Shown: positions 37,481 to 48,477, counted from the stretch's first letter. The stretch: DNA of 64,000 bases from Periplaneta americana (GCF_040183065.1 NC_091117.1:112257001-112321000), one strand, 5' to 3'. Notes: generated by a model from the sequence alone, not told the origin. Program-made: numbers and translations.

Positions 37481-37621
37481 TTAGGGTGCCAACATTTGCT
37501 CTGTCCAGTTTTCCAGTGACCTAAACCCAGGGCCTAAATATTCATAATAGGTGCCATCCTCTTGTATTATTTTTATTTCAGTAAACGGTTGGTTGCTCTG
37601 TATGATTGCTTCATCGTCCAT
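37481..37621 (-). CDS. Small 46-aa ORF, unrecognised
   Basis: ATG at 37621, TAA at 37481-37483. The product starts MDDEAIIQSNQPFTEIKI and ends LENWTEQMLAP; it is acidic and looks like protein, not random AT-rich frame. It is divergent from, and 63 bp from, the Myb/SANT-like ORF of the Harbinger element. A TTTTATTTCAG-like stretch lies on the + strand inside it. It might be an accessory ORF or exon of the Harbinger element, or a chance frame. No family recognised. Confidence 0.3.
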   Translation of the reverse strand: MDDEAIIQSNQPFTEIKIIQEDGTYYEYLGPGFRSLENWTEQMLAP

Positions 37622-37684
37622 TATGAATTTTGATCAGATTATCATCAGCTGATTAGTGTACACTGTAAGGTCCTGTGTTTAGAC

Positions 37685-38670
37685 ATGGAGAATTCAAGGA
37701 AAAAAGTAAGAATTTTAGTCCAGTAGAAATTGATTTACTGCTCTCTTTAGTTAGTACAAAGAAAGATATATTAGAGTGTAAGAAAACCGATAGTGTATCT
37801 TTAAAAGACAAATAAAAAGCTTGGCAAGAGCTAGCAGAAAGTTTCAATGAAATTAGTGGAACTGTAGTACCGGTAAGAGATTGGAAGATATTAAAGGGGA
37901 AGTATGAAAACCTCAAAAAGACCTGTAAAAGGAGATTTTCCGAAGATAAAAATTACACATCAGGTGCAGGTGGAGGTCCAAATCAACCGAACTTAATAAT
38001 AACTTATATTAAAATAAAAGAGATTATTGACACGATACAACTTGAGGGGCTACCATCTGTATGTGACTCAGACTGTCCTGGCCAGTCATCACTACTCGCA
38101 TCTGTGGAGCATCCATTTGCAAACATTGGAAAAGCACAATTTCCTCCTCAAATCCAATCAATTCAAAATTCCAATGTAATTCCCTTTTCATCTGTGAATC
38201 TGTACAAGTCTGTAGCTTCTGAATCCCAGGCATTTGTAACAGGTGACGATTCAAATCCCACTGATCAGGTAATTGAAGATATGTACCAATAGTATCTCAG
38301 GATAATATACAAATTAATGAAGTAGAAGCCATTCCATGTAGCAGTCAGGACCATACAGAAAAGACCATACTAGACAGTTCATTGACAGGAAAGAAACTTA
38401 TGGCATTATGGCAAGAAAAACAAGTTCTGCAGTTACAAAAACAAGCAACAGAGGATCAAATTCAGTTCCAAAGGATGGAGCATGAATTTAAAGTACCGGT
38501 AACATAAATATGAAAGAAGAACATACAGTGAAGATGAAACTCACAGAACTCCATATAAAAAATTAGTTTGATCTTGAGATGAAAAGAAGAATTCTTGAAC
38601 TTGATGTTAGGAATAGGGAATTGGACCTTAAAACAAACAGCTATCTGAAATCACAAGATTTTGAAGTAGT
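37685..38670 (+). pseudogene. Harbinger ORF1: Myb/SANT-like DNA-binding protein, broken
   Basis: After the ATG (MENSRK) a one-base shift leads to NFSPVEIDLLLSLV and ILECKKTD, then AWQELAESFNEISG and WKILKGKYENLKKTCKRRF. This is the trihelix Myb/SANT-like domain found in the second protein of PIF/Harbinger transposons, which binds element DNA and helps bring in the transposase. A TAA interrupts it near 37812 and a TAG closes the next part at 38290. A Gln/Lys-rich coiled coil follows in other frames (LMALWQEKQVLQLQKQATED and LEMKRRILELDVRNRELDL) to about 38670. It faces the DDE transposase at 43978-44743, a normal Harbinger arrangement, now separated by a Gypsy insertion. Confidence 0.75.
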
Positions 38671-38761
38671 TATGGTGTTTATTTTGTTCAAGTCTATATG
38701 TTCTTTTTTATTTCAATTAAAAAATTTAATGTAACATATTAAATCACATTAGGTAATTTAT

Positions 38762-38920
38762 TGTAATAAAGTTGCAATTTATAGAACCAAAATTGGCTTT
38801 ATTCGACATATAAATCTAGCTACCTGGTTACATAAACAAATACCTTGGATACATAAACAAAACAAAACAGAAGAATCGATCATTATGGATATGGTCGATT
38901 TAACTATAAAACTCAATACA
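38762..38920 (-). repeat. 3' LTR of Gypsy element 2
   Basis: 159 bp, matching 42676-42833. It includes CCTTGGATACATAAACAAA and AATCGATCATTATGGATATG in both copies. Confidence 0.9.
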
Positions 38921-39088
38921 TTCTCCCCCAGATCAGTATTGAATATAGTCCAGTAAGTAACTCGGAGGTTTCACTACTCTGCCAGAACGAGATACCAGTA
39001 TATTGTTCTCGTTTGACTTATTCTCGCCAGTTCTTCCATAAGACTCATTCAAATTGGAATCACTCCTTTCTGTTATTCTCGGACTTTG

Positions 39089-40421
39089 TCAAGATTTAGA
39101 AATAGCTGTATTCTGGTTGTCATCATTTTCGAAGTCTTTCATTTGAATTTCATCCCTCTCCTCAAAAACAGACATCTGTTCTTTCGGAGCAAGTTGTCGA
39201 TTCGATACAGTCATCTCTCTTCCATTGGATGTTCGGACATAAGAATAGGTAGGGTTTGCCTCTATCAACTGAACTTCTTCAACTAATGGATCGAACTTGC
39301 TTGCACAAACGTTTCTTCTCATGAATACAGGTCCTGGTGTTGTTAACCATGTCGGCAGCATAGATCCATTTACAGAGCTTCTGGAGTGTGAGAACATACG
39401 TTCATGTGGTGTTGTGTTAGTTGCTGTACATAACAGAAATTGAATAGCATTTAAGGATTCCTGAAGAACAGTCTCCCATTGTATAACTGGAAGACCTCGA
39501 GATTTTAAGGTCAGTTCTATAGTCTTCCAAATTATTCCGTTATATCTCTCAATTTGTCCATTCCCTTGGGATTATATCCTGTAGTGCGGTTAGTTGCTAT
39601 TCCTTGTGAACGAAGATACTGTTTAAGTTGCTGCGACATAAAAGCAGAGCCTCGATCAGAATGGATTAATGACGGACTCCCAAAAATCGAGAATAAAGTT
39701 GATAATCTGTGTATGACCGTCGAAGTTGAAACATCACTGCAAGGGAATGCAAATGGAAATCTGGAATACTCGTCGACAATTATGAGTAAGTATACATTGC
39801 TAGTTTTTGAAGGTATTGCCCTTTAAAATCTATATTCAGACGCTCGAAAGGTGATGTTGCTTTAATTAGTCGATCTTCTCCTTCGTAGAAATGAGGTTTA
39901 ATTTCTGCACACACCGGACATGATGCAGTCATCTTCTTGACATCTTCTAAGGAATACGGGAAGTTACCATAACGAATAAAATGTGCCATTCGCACTACAC
40001 TAGGGTGGCAGAGAGACTGGTGAAGCTGATAAAGAGTAGGAATTCTAGCAGATGAGGATGAGCAGACTCTGGATAATGTATCAGCTACTGTGTTATCCTT
40101 TCCAGGACGATAGACAATATCAAATTTGTAACATGATAATTCTAATCTCCAGCGTTCAATCTTGTCATTTTTTATTTTTCCATGTTTAGTACAATTAAAC
40201 ATGAAAGATACTGACTTTTGATGGGTTAACAGCGAAAATGGGCGTCCTATGAGGTAATGCTTCCATTTTCGCAGTGATTCAACAATAGCGTAAGCCTCTT
40301 TCTCTACAGCAGAATGGCGACGTTCACCTTCAGAAAGGGTTCTAGAAAAGAACGCTACTGGCCTTCCAGACTGGGACAAAGTTGCAGCTATAGCAAAATC
40401 AGAAGCATCAGTCTCAACCAA
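39089..40421 (-). pseudogene. RNase H and integrase of Gypsy element 2, broken
   Basis: 40421 to 39780 is open: RNase H (VETDASDFAIAATLSQ, FFSRTLSEGERRHSAVEKEA, YRPGKDNTVADTLSR), then the integrase zinc finger (HQSLCHP... CPVC), ending at FERLNIDFKG, the first core Asp. The frame then breaks near 39815. Further core sequence follows in other frames: DEYSRF, HSDRGSAF (second Asp), GYNPKGMDK with the Glu region damaged and TAA near 39540. It continues to NNTTPHERM-like and C-terminal sequence in an ORF ending at 39089. The pieces line up with a full integrase but cannot be read through. Its product would insert element cDNA into chromosomes. Confidence 0.85.
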
Positions 40422-40665
40422 GAATGAAACTCCTTCTACAGAGACTACAACTGACTTGGTGATATCAGATTTTATTTCCTTGAAGGCAGTACAAACATGA
40501 ATAGGAATAGGAAATTCTCAGCATTGTATTAAGGGTCGTATTTTATCAGAAAAATTTCGTACCCATTTAGCATAGTGTGAAAACATCCCAATTGCTCTTT
40601 TTAGTGACTGTTGATCTTTAAGAATGGGTAGATCCAGTAAAGGACAAATACGATCAGGATCAGGT

Positions 40666-41571
40666 TTAATAGTGGTTTATAATTTGATAACCTAGAAGGT
40701 TAATGGATTTAGTAGAGAATTTACATTTGCTTTCATTGAGAGTAAGGCCATATTTCTTTACAGCTTCAAGAAACTTTCTCAAGTTTTTATCGTGATCTAG
40801 TTGACTAGTACCACACACAGTAATATCGTCTAAGTAAGCATATACTCCATTTAGTTTTTCATTACTGATAATTGAATTAATCACCCTCTGGAAACATGCC
40901 ACTTCATTCGTAACACCAAATGGAATTCGCAGAAATTGATAAAGTTGTCCACAGGCTTCAAAAGCTGTATAAGATCGCTCATGTTCAACAATGGGTATCT
41001 GATGGTATGCACTCTTTAAATCGACGGTACTAAAATATTGATATTTAGCTACTTCTGAAACAATGCTTTCAATACTAGGAAGAGGGTACGCATCAAGTAG
41101 TGTAAATTTATTTATGGTTTGTGAATAGTCAACATCCATTCGCTTCCTATGATTAGTACTCGAAGTAACAAGAACTTGTGCCCTCCACGGCGATGTACTC
41201 TTTTCAATTATGACTTCACTTAAAAGTTTGGCGATTTCAGATTCTATGAATTTGTTGTCTTCTCGTGAATGTTTACGAGATTTTATAGCAATAGGATGAC
41301 AATCCTGAGTGAGATTAGAAAATAATGACACAGGCGATATGGAAGCAGTAGCAAGCCCACAAACATAAAGGGGTTCACGAGGTCCCCCAAAAACAACTGC
41401 AATAGAAGAATGAAGTTTGAGTATATCGTGCCCAAGTACTATATCAGCACACAAGTCATCCATAATTAATAGCATGACATCTCGATAAATGTGATCATCA
41501 AGTTCTATAGTAGCATTACAGCTACCTCTCACATGAGAAATGAGTACTGATGATGCCATTGCAATCTGCAC
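40666..41571 (-). pseudogene. Protease end and reverse transcriptase of Gypsy element 2
   Basis: A 301-codon open frame. ADIVLGHDIL is the end of the aspartic protease. RT follows: MDVDYSQTINKFTLLDAYPL, FSTVDLKSAYHQIPI, and the catalytic box YLDDITVCG at about residues 262-270. It ends near LLGYQIINHY at the stop, so the RT thumb and connection lie in a damaged stretch (40430-40660) before RNase H resumes. The core RT motifs are intact. Confidence 0.88.
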
Positions 41572-41586
41572 ATTAGCAGGTGTCGT

Positions 41587-42102
41587 TTAAAAATTATGCC
41601 TGTTTACTAAGAAACTGTTAATGAAGCTGTTGGTACTTTCTGTATCAATGAGAGCTTTAGCTTGCACTCCATTAATTTTAACTAGTAAGATAGATTTATT
41701 TAAAAAAGTAGTTGAAGCCCCACAGAGAGTACGACTCGAAATAATGCAAGCATCTGAAAGTTTATTGTTTCCATCTGTTGCAGCTGTTAGAGCATCATAA
41801 ACTTTCCTTTTAGATTGACATACCTTAGCAAAGTGTCCTTTCTTCTTGCAAGTATTACAAATAGCATTTAAAGCGGGACAATTACTTCCCATATGACGAT
41901 TGAAACCACAGAAGAAACACTTGTTAAATTGTTTTTGCGCAATGGCTAGTACACTATCAGGATGATGTGATTCATTAGACTTCTTACTTATCTCTTGCAC
42001 ATTGCCTGATGCTGCACTGACTGATGACACATGATTATACCCATATTCTTCTGATTGTCTGAAAGCCATCTCCAAGGCTCGTGCTTGGGAAAAATGCTTC
42101 AT
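41587..42102 (-). pseudogene. Nucleocapsid knuckles and start of protease, Gypsy element 2
   Basis: Two zinc knuckles follow each other: CFFCGFNRHMGSNC and CNTCKKKGHFAKVC. The protease active site appears as ALIDTESTNSF, where DTG is expected, so the glycine is replaced and the enzyme is probably inactive. A stop at 41587 separates it from the RT frame. The start is not a true initiation site; it continues the gag above. Confidence 0.82.
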
Positions 42103-42123
42103 CTAATTTTAATGTAATATTTT

Positions 42124-42576
42124 CTAAAAGATGTTGTCTAATCGGACATGATAATAGTCCAGTAATAAAAGCATCGCGGATGCATTCATTTGCGTTTTTT
42201 CTGCTGAAACTGCTTTAAACTTGCAGTCCTCCCCCAATAGTTTAAGTGCTTGCAGATATTCATCTACAGTTTCGTGTTGCAGTTGTCGTCTTGTAGCTAG
42301 ACGGTGTCTTGCAAAAATTTCATTCGTGGGTTTTACAGACGCAGATTCAAGGTAAACTATAGCTGCCGTATAGTTGTTACAATCTCTTATAAATGAATAA
42401 ACTTTAGGAGATATGTGATTTATTAATAGCTGAAGTTTCAGCTCTTCTGTAAGTTGTTCTCCTGCATTGGCTGCCAAGAAATTAGTAAAAGTATTCTTCC
42501 AGTACTCCCATTCCTGAGATGATGATTGCGATGCAAGGTCCAAATCTAGTCGTTCTGGACGCAAAAATTTCTCCAC
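42124..42576 (-). pseudogene. gag of Gypsy element 2 (N-terminal part)
   Basis: 150 codons starting MEKFLRPERLDLD, with WEYWKNTFTNFLAAN and the gag-typical VDEYLQALKLLGEDCKF. A frame change near 42120 leads on to the knuckles. It begins about 100 bp after the 5' LTR. Confidence 0.78.
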
Positions 42577-42675
42577 GTTCTTTCTTCTTCTCCTTTTACT
42601 TATTAAATTCGTTGAAGTACATATCTTAATAGAATTTAATCAGTACAATATTTGTTTTATATATGTCGAATAAAT

Positions 42676-42833
42676 TGTAATAAAGTTGCAATTTATAGAA
42701 CCAAAGTTGGCTTTATTCGATATATAAATCTAGTTACTGGTTACATAAACAAATACCTTGGATACATAAACAAAACAAAACAGAAGAATCGATCATTATG
42801 GATATGGTCGATGTAACTATAAAAATCATTACA
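42676..42833 (-). repeat. 5' LTR of Gypsy element 2
   Basis: 158 bp, paired with 38762-38920. Transcription would start here and run leftward. Confidence 0.9.
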
Positions 42834-43654
42834 CTTATATAATGATAACTTCAGTTTTGTAGTGGTTTGTAGTGGTCGTAATATGTTATGATGTCATTTT
42901 GATATTTTCATAATGTCATTCGGTTTATATCATTCACTGTATTAATAATACCATATTCAACATATCACATCAGGTTATCATGCTACTTAAAACAGAAGAA
43001 ATTTAAATTTATGTAGCTTCTTAAATAATTGAATAACAAGTTAATCAGTAGGTAGTTTAACTTAATTCCAATTGAAAAACGAAATTTATTGCATGTTATC
43101 ACCTATCACATAATTTATATATGGCTTATTTATAATATAGTAATAATACATAAGAAAAAACGGTAGGCTAGGCCTAATTATAACATGACATCAAAATGTT
43201 CATAAATCAATTGTTAGTTTCATTTCTAATTATTTTAATAGACATGAACATACTATGAAATAAACAGTATATTCCCTCCAGCTAATTTCTTATATGTTAT
43301 AAAATAAACACACTGCATATTTCAAGTAATTGGTTACTTTCTTTCATTGAAATCCGACATTAATATAATTTTGATACAAATGCAGATATATTTCAACTTG
43401 TAACATCACTGCGTAATTAAAATAAAGTGGGATTTTTTACATAAATTGTGACTACACTATAATGTGTTAAAATATTGTGTATTAGTAGTAATATTTTATA
43501 TAACACAGTTACAGTTAAGTCATGTCATCATTAGAGTCTATATTATGGCGGTTGTGTTGCATCTAAAGCTACACCACACAAGATAATATGTCAGATTAAA
43601 AAAAAAATAACAATTTTAGGCTTAATAATTTATGGTGTAAGTTACTGGTACAGG
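42834..43654. other. Interior of the split Harbinger element, no gene
   Basis: AT-rich DNA between the Gypsy insertion and the transposase 3' end. No coding domain or clear repeat seen. Confidence 0.5.
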
Positions 43655-44015
43655 GTACCGGTACTGCTTAATTTTCAGTGAAGTAAAGTTATAATACTTT
43701 TGAAAATATCCAAGTTTAACATGAATAATAAACAATGTTACATGTGCTACAGTGAATGAAACTTACTTTATGTTAATTTCATCCCTTTGTTTCACTGATT
43801 CACAAACAAATTTTAGTCATGAACGTACTGATGGATAAGGTGCTGGTAATGCTTAGTTTCCAGTGAAGTAAAGTTATAATATACTTTTGAAAATATGCAA
43901 GTTTAACATGAATAATAAACAATATTACATTTACTGCAGTGAATGAAACTTATTTTATGTTAATTTAATCTCTTCCTTCACTGGTTCACCAACAAATCAT
44001 GGAAGTACTGATGGA
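43655..44015. repeat. ~190-bp tandem duplication at the transposase 3' end
   Basis: Two diverged copies (about 43655-43845 and 43848-44015) share CAGTGAAGTAAAGTTATAAT, AAGTTTAACATGAATAATAA and ACGTACTGATGGATAA-type sequence. The right copy carries the last codons and stop of the Harbinger transposase; the left copy is a degraded duplicate. Confidence 0.75.
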
Positions 44016-44743
44016 TAAGATGGTTTCGCCTGTCATTATTTTCTGCTACATTTGGGTGGTTGTTAGCTGCTTGAGGGAAGTTATGCACAGCGTTAATGGC
44101 ATTAAACTGGTCATCAGTAACAGGAGGTATATTTTTTATTCTCATTGCAAGCTATATTGTATAAAATAGCTGTGGCCACAATTACACTTTGAATTCTGTC
44201 CAATTTTAGTCTGATTCCAGTAGCTAAAACAGGAAATCTTCTTTTCTACACCCCATAGCTCCTCTCTACTGGACATCTAGTCCTTATGATGGCCTCCTGA
44301 AAAAGTTGTTCCTCTGGCGTGTGTGTAATTGTCAATGGTGTAATGAGATAATTTTGTACAGCATATCCACCATCTCCAACTAGAATGGCTGCACCAAATT
44401 CTCCATCTTCAAAACGCCTCTTAATTCTTGAAGAATTAAAAATATGTGAGTCATGAGATGAGCCTGGCCACCTAGCCACAATGTCTCGAATCAACAAGGA
44501 AGAATCAGACAGTTTGCACATTAATTGAAAAAAAAATCCTTGCGATTTCTGAAGATTTCTGCATCTCCTCCACCTGGTGATTGTATTTTCACATGTGTTC
44601 AGTCAATTGCACTTATATAATTAGGAAAACGCGAAATCGTATAAAATCCGTGCTTAACCCTTGCCGTTCCTTTAGGTGTTGTTGGCATGTTAATATAACG
44701 CTGTGACAAATTTCCTATAGCTGTAGAAACTTTTGCAAGGACT
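43978..44743 (-). pseudogene. Harbinger (HARBI1-like) DDE transposase, N-terminus missing
   Basis: Read on the minus strand from about 44740: STAIGNLSQRYINMP, GFYTISRFPNYISAID, then a stop where Cys is expected, THVKIQSPGGGDAEIFRNR, DIVARWPGSSHDSHIFNSS, LVGDGGYAVQNYLITPL, RCPVERSYGV, a TAG, then KRRFPVLATGIRLKLDRI. After an A-run shift it continues TDDQFNAINAVHNFPQ to a TGA at 43978-43980. These are the DDE_Tnp_4 motifs (catalytic Asp in AID and GDGGY, Glu in PVERSYG). About 250 of the usual ~350 residues remain. The N-terminal part is lost at the minisatellite starting at 44739. Two point stops and two small shifts make it inactive. Confidence 0.85.
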
Positions 44744-45432
44744 GAGAGAACAGAGACTGGAATTAGAGTACAGAGAGTGGACTGAGAGGACAGAGAATGA
44801 TCTGAGAGTACAGAGAGTGAACTGAGAGTACAGAGAGTGGACTGAGAGGACAGAGAAAAGCCTGGGAGGATAGATAGAGCACTGAGGGATATGGAGTAAG
44901 CTAAGAGAACAGAGGCTGAACTGAGTGACAAGAAGGTGGAGAGCGAGGATGGTGAGTAGACTGAGAGACCAGAGAGTGGACGGAGGGGACAGAGAGGAAA
45001 GGAAATGGACTGAGAGGACAGAAAGTGGACAGAGATTACAAAGAGTGAATTCAGAGTACAGAGAGTAGACTGAGGGGCAGAGAATGGAATGAAGGGACAG
45101 AGTGGACTGAGACGACAGGGAGAGGACTCAGATAACAGTATGTAGCCTGAGAGGATAGGGAGTGGACTGAGATGATAGGGAATGAGCAAGAGGAGTGGGA
45201 ATGAGCTAAGAGAACAGAGAGCTGAGGGAAAAGAGAGTGGACACAGAGAATGTTGAGTATATTGAGATAACAGAGCGTGGACTGAGAGGACAGAGAAGGG
45301 GCAGAGATTACAGAGTGTGAATTGAGAGTACATTGTGTGAATTGAAAGGACGGAAAGTGATACAAAGAAAACTGAGAGGATGGAGTGGGCTGAGGAGAAA
45401 AAGAGTGAACTGAGAAGACGCAGATTGGACTG

Positions 45433-45473
<41 letters not shown>

Positions 45474-45575
45474 GGTAGTAGAACAGGAAAAGGAAACAGA
45501 GTGGACCGATATCAAAGAGAGATTACTGAAATTACAGTGAGTGAGCACAGAGAGGACTGAGAGGAAAGAACTCTG
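44739..45575 (+). repeat. ~20-bp minisatellite, GA-rich orientation
   Basis: Imperfect repeats of GACTGAGAGGACAGAGAGTG (20 bp) with many variants, including a (GA)n stretch at 45440-45468. Long frames on the minus strand (Leu/Ser/Cys/Pro-rich) are repeat artefacts. The array starts inside the Harbinger transposase sequence. Confidence 0.92.
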
Positions 45576-45582
45576 ACTCGCA

Positions 45583-46240
45583 GTTTCCCCAGTTCACTGT
45601 CGTCTTCTCTCTATCCTCTCAGTTCACTCTCCTCTGTACACTCAATCCACTCTCAGTTTTCACCCAACTCTGTCCTCTCAGTCTATTCTCTGTCACCTGA
45701 GTCCATATTCTGTACTCTCTGCCCTCTCGATCCACATTCTGTCTCCTCTCTGTTCTCTCAGTCCACTCTCTGTCACCTCAGTCTACTCTCTGTCCCTTCC
45801 CTGTTCTCTCAGATCACTCTCTGTTCACTCTCTGTCCTATCAGTCCACTATTTGTCTTCTCAGTCCACTCTCTGTCTTCACTCTGTCCTCTGAGTCCACA
45901 CCCTGTGCTCTCAGTACACTCTCTGTTCTCTCAGTCAACTCTATCCTCTCTGTCCACTCTCTCTTCTCTCAGTTCACTCTCTGGTCCCTCTCTATTCTTT
46001 TAGTTCCCTCGCTATCCCCACAGTGCTCCATCTATTCTCTCAGTCTACTCTCTGTCCTCTCAGACCACTTTCTGTCCTCTCAGTCCGCTGCCTGTCCTTT
46101 CATTCCACTCTCTGTAGGCCTACTCACAGTCCACTCTCTGTATTTTAGTCCACTCTCTGTACACTCAGTTCACTCTGTCATTTTTGTGCCTTCTCTGCCC
46201 TTTGCCTTCCCTATGTCCACTCTGTCTGGTCTCAAAGTTC
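45583..46240 (-). repeat. Same minisatellite in the opposite orientation (CT-rich)
   Basis: CTCTCAGTCCACTCTCTGTC-type units are the reverse complement of the preceding array. The switch lies near 45560-45590, making a ~1.5-kb inverted minisatellite. Confidence 0.92.
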
Positions 46241-46289
46241 AGTTCATGAAGGAAAGAGAAGACTGAGAATAAAACAGTGACTGAGAAGA

Positions 46290-47210
46290 CAGTGATGACT
46301 GAAATTTAGTGGAAGGGGTTCAATATGTAAGGTTTTTTTTAGGTTTAGATTTTCCAGCAAATCCTTCATACCCACATTAATGAATTTTAATTTTAAGGGG
46401 CTCGAACTAAGGAGATAACATGCTCACTAGGTTCAAACTACAGTCCGATATTTAACGGAGGGGGTTCATTATGTATACAAGTTTAGATTTTTCCTGCAAT
46501 TCTTTATTCCTACAATAAGCAATTATACATTTTCAGGGCTCGAACTCAGTACCCGTCATTGGGTTAAAACTACAGACTGTAATTTGGTGGAAGACTTACA
46601 TTGTGTATACAAGTTTTTAGTTTTTCCTGAAATTTGTTATTCCTTTAATAAAAGATTATAAATTTTCGAGGCTTGAACTCAGAGAATAATACCGTCATTG
46701 GGTTCAAACTACAGGCTGTAATTTGGCGGAAGATGTGCATTGTGTATACAAGTTTTAAATTTTTCCTGCAATTTTTATGTCTCTAATGAAGAATTATAAA
46801 TTTACGGGGCTCAAACCCAGGACTGTAATTTGGCGGAAGTCGAGCAATGTGTATACAAGTATTTATATTCTTCCTGGAAATTTTTATGCCCTAATAAACA
46901 ATTATAGTCTACATTTTCAGTATTCGAACTCAGGAGATATTGCCGTCACTTTGTCCAAAAAAGAGACTGTAATTTGGCGGAAGATGTGCATTGTCTATAC
47001 AAGTTTTTAGATTTTTCCTGCAATTTTTTATGTCTCTAATAAAGAATTATAAATTTTCGGGGCTCAAACCCAGGCTATAATGCCGTCACTGAATCCAAAC
47101 TACAGACTGTAATTTCGCGGAAGTGGAGCATTGCGTGTACATGTTTTTGGACTTTTATGTAATTTTTTTTACCTATAATGATTAATTATATATTTTCGGG
47201 GCTAGAATTC
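46290..47210. repeat. ~140-bp tandem repeat, about seven diverged copies
   Basis: Copies start near 46295, 46441, 46573, 46713, 46821 (shortened), 46963 and 47103 at the landmark CTGTAATTTGGCGGAAG. Each also has GTGTATACAAGTTTTTAGAT, TTTTCCTGCAATTTTT and TTTTCGGGGCTCAAACCCAG. Spacing 132-146 bp, one unit 108 bp. No coding potential. Confidence 0.85.
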
Positions 47211-48050
47211 GGCCTTAATTGGTTCCTATGGTGGCGGTTCGATAGATGAACAGTTCCTACTACAAATACAATCTTTGTAATAAGACAGCAGTATTTTACA
47301 CTCTTTGCGAGTCTTGTACTCTTTGCTCGACCTGCATCAGGTTTTTATCGAGAGGAGGATTGGCATAAGTAACAATTTTCCTTACAGTGGAGGCAGATGA
47401 GTTAAGGTTGGTAGCGCAAAAAGCACTAGAAATATGTTGGCACTCCTTCAGATGTTACAGCATAGCGGGACAAATACTGCAGTTGAGCCGACCTTATGTA
47501 CGCTAAATTCAAGACACTTGAGCTATTCCTAGAAGGAAAGCTTAAAAGAATAACCTAAGCAAAATTGTCATGTACGTATGACAAGAAGTCCTAGCAAATA
47601 TACTGACCAAAATGTTAATATTCCTAGGTTCTTTTAAATGCGACCGGGCCCGTTTCACAATCCTTACAAATTACAAATTAACAATTTACAAATAACTAGT
47701 AAAAGTTTACAAATGCTTGTAAATTGTGTTTCACAATGCTATTTTATTAGTTTGCAAAGTCTGACGAACTTTACAAAATCAGCTAAAGAAATTTACAAAT
47801 ACGCATTATTGGTGACACAATATCGCCAACGACAGTTTACAAAAATCGCTAAAGAGCAGAGCTAAAGTCGCTGTATTTTTACTACTATCGATACATATGT
47901 TTATATTTTGTACTAAAATAGAGTATTCTAAGCTTGCTGATTCATATTTCACCAACAGAAAATATAAAGTTTTGTTTAAAAAATTAAAAGTATTTAGATT
48001 TTTATATATTGGCGACAATGGAGTTTCATGTGATGTGATTGGTCGAGTAT
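47211..48050. other. No gene; transposon-like end at 47645
   Basis: Nothing recognised apart from ACCGGGCCCGTTTCACAATC at about 47643 and a second GTTTCACAATGC at 47729. This resembles the GGGCC...TTTCACAA ends of some DNA transposons. No matching inverted end was found. Confidence 0.3.
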
Positions 48051-48054
48051 ACCA

Positions 48055-48129
48055 ATCGTTGCTTACGAGATTACACAAGCTGGCGCATAGCACGATCGAG
48101 AGCAACGAGCACAGAATACATAGAGTAGA
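48055..48129 (+). repeat. Segment with inverted copies at 51766 and 49621
   Basis: 48055-48091 (ATCGTTGCTTACGAGATTAC...) is the exact reverse complement of 51766-51802 (37 bp). 48104-48129 (AACGAGCACAGAATACATAG...) is the exact reverse complement of 49621-49646 (26 bp). Both lie upstream of the THAP exon at 48272. Confidence 0.9.
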
Positions 48130-48164
48130 TATAAACAGCTTGGAGGTGAAGTCGCTTTTGTGGA

Positions 48165-48180
48165 CAGCCGCCATTATGAT
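48165..48180 (+). promoter_or_regulatory. YY1-like promoter element upstream of THAP exon
   Basis: GACAGCCGCCATTATG about 100 bp before the THAP start contains CCGCCATTATG, a core often found at transcription starts of broadly expressed genes. Suggestive only. Confidence 0.25.
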
Positions 48181-48271
48181 GCTACCAAACCATTGGGCTC
48201 CCGGTTAGCACATGGGCAGTTGATTGTGATGTTGCATCGTTGTTTTAATTAATAAATTAACTAATTTCAAC

Positions 48272-48348
48272 ATGCCTACATGTTCTGCGTATGGCTGCAC
48301 AAACAGGTTTTCAAAAAAAAAAAAAATACCTGGAATAACTTTTCACAG
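48272..48348 (+). CDS. THAP-domain first exon (partial gene)
   Basis: ATG at 48272 reads MPTCSAYGCTNRFSKKKK, then IPGITFH, and stops at a good splice donor AG|GTAAAT (48349). C-x4-C followed by a basic stretch and I-x-FH is the start of the THAP C2CH zinc finger; other THAP genes in this window also place an intron here or nearby. The second half of the finger was not found downstream, where tandem repeats intervene (48478-48915). This may be a truncated gene, a relic, or a gene whose later exons lie beyond an insertion. The A14 run could hide an indel. Confidence 0.6.
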
Positions 48349-48477
48349 GTAAATATGCATGTGTGAAATGTACTTATTACCGGTAGGCTAGATACGGTAA
48401 TGAATGATTTAGCCTAAGTTAGTCGGTTATATTCGTACTGTTTACGTATTAGTTTGATTAAGATAAAGGATTAGTGT

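Larger units (their letters stand above)
38762..42833 (-). mobile_element. Ty3/Gypsy element 2 with short (158-159 bp) LTRs
   Basis: 4.07 kb, coding on the minus strand. LTRs 38762-38920 and 42676-42833 share almost all bases (by eye ~95%) and read TGTA...TACA. A polypurine tract (CTGGGGGAGAA on -, 38921-38931) abuts the left LTR, fixing the direction. Flanks TTTAT (38757-38761) and CTTAT (42834-42838) suggest a 5-bp target duplication with one change. Order on -: gag, two CCHC knuckles and protease, RT, RNase H, integrase. It splits a Harbinger element. The primer-binding site was not identified. Confidence 0.92.

Noticed and set aside
44599-45548. 244-aa and 165-aa Leu/Ser/Pro-rich proteins on the minus strand
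   Set aside because: They are the translation of the CT-rich strand of the minisatellite.
47897-48208. 103-codon plus-strand frame before the THAP exon
   Set aside because: No domain similarity; overlaps the inverted promoter-like segments and is better read as 5' flank.
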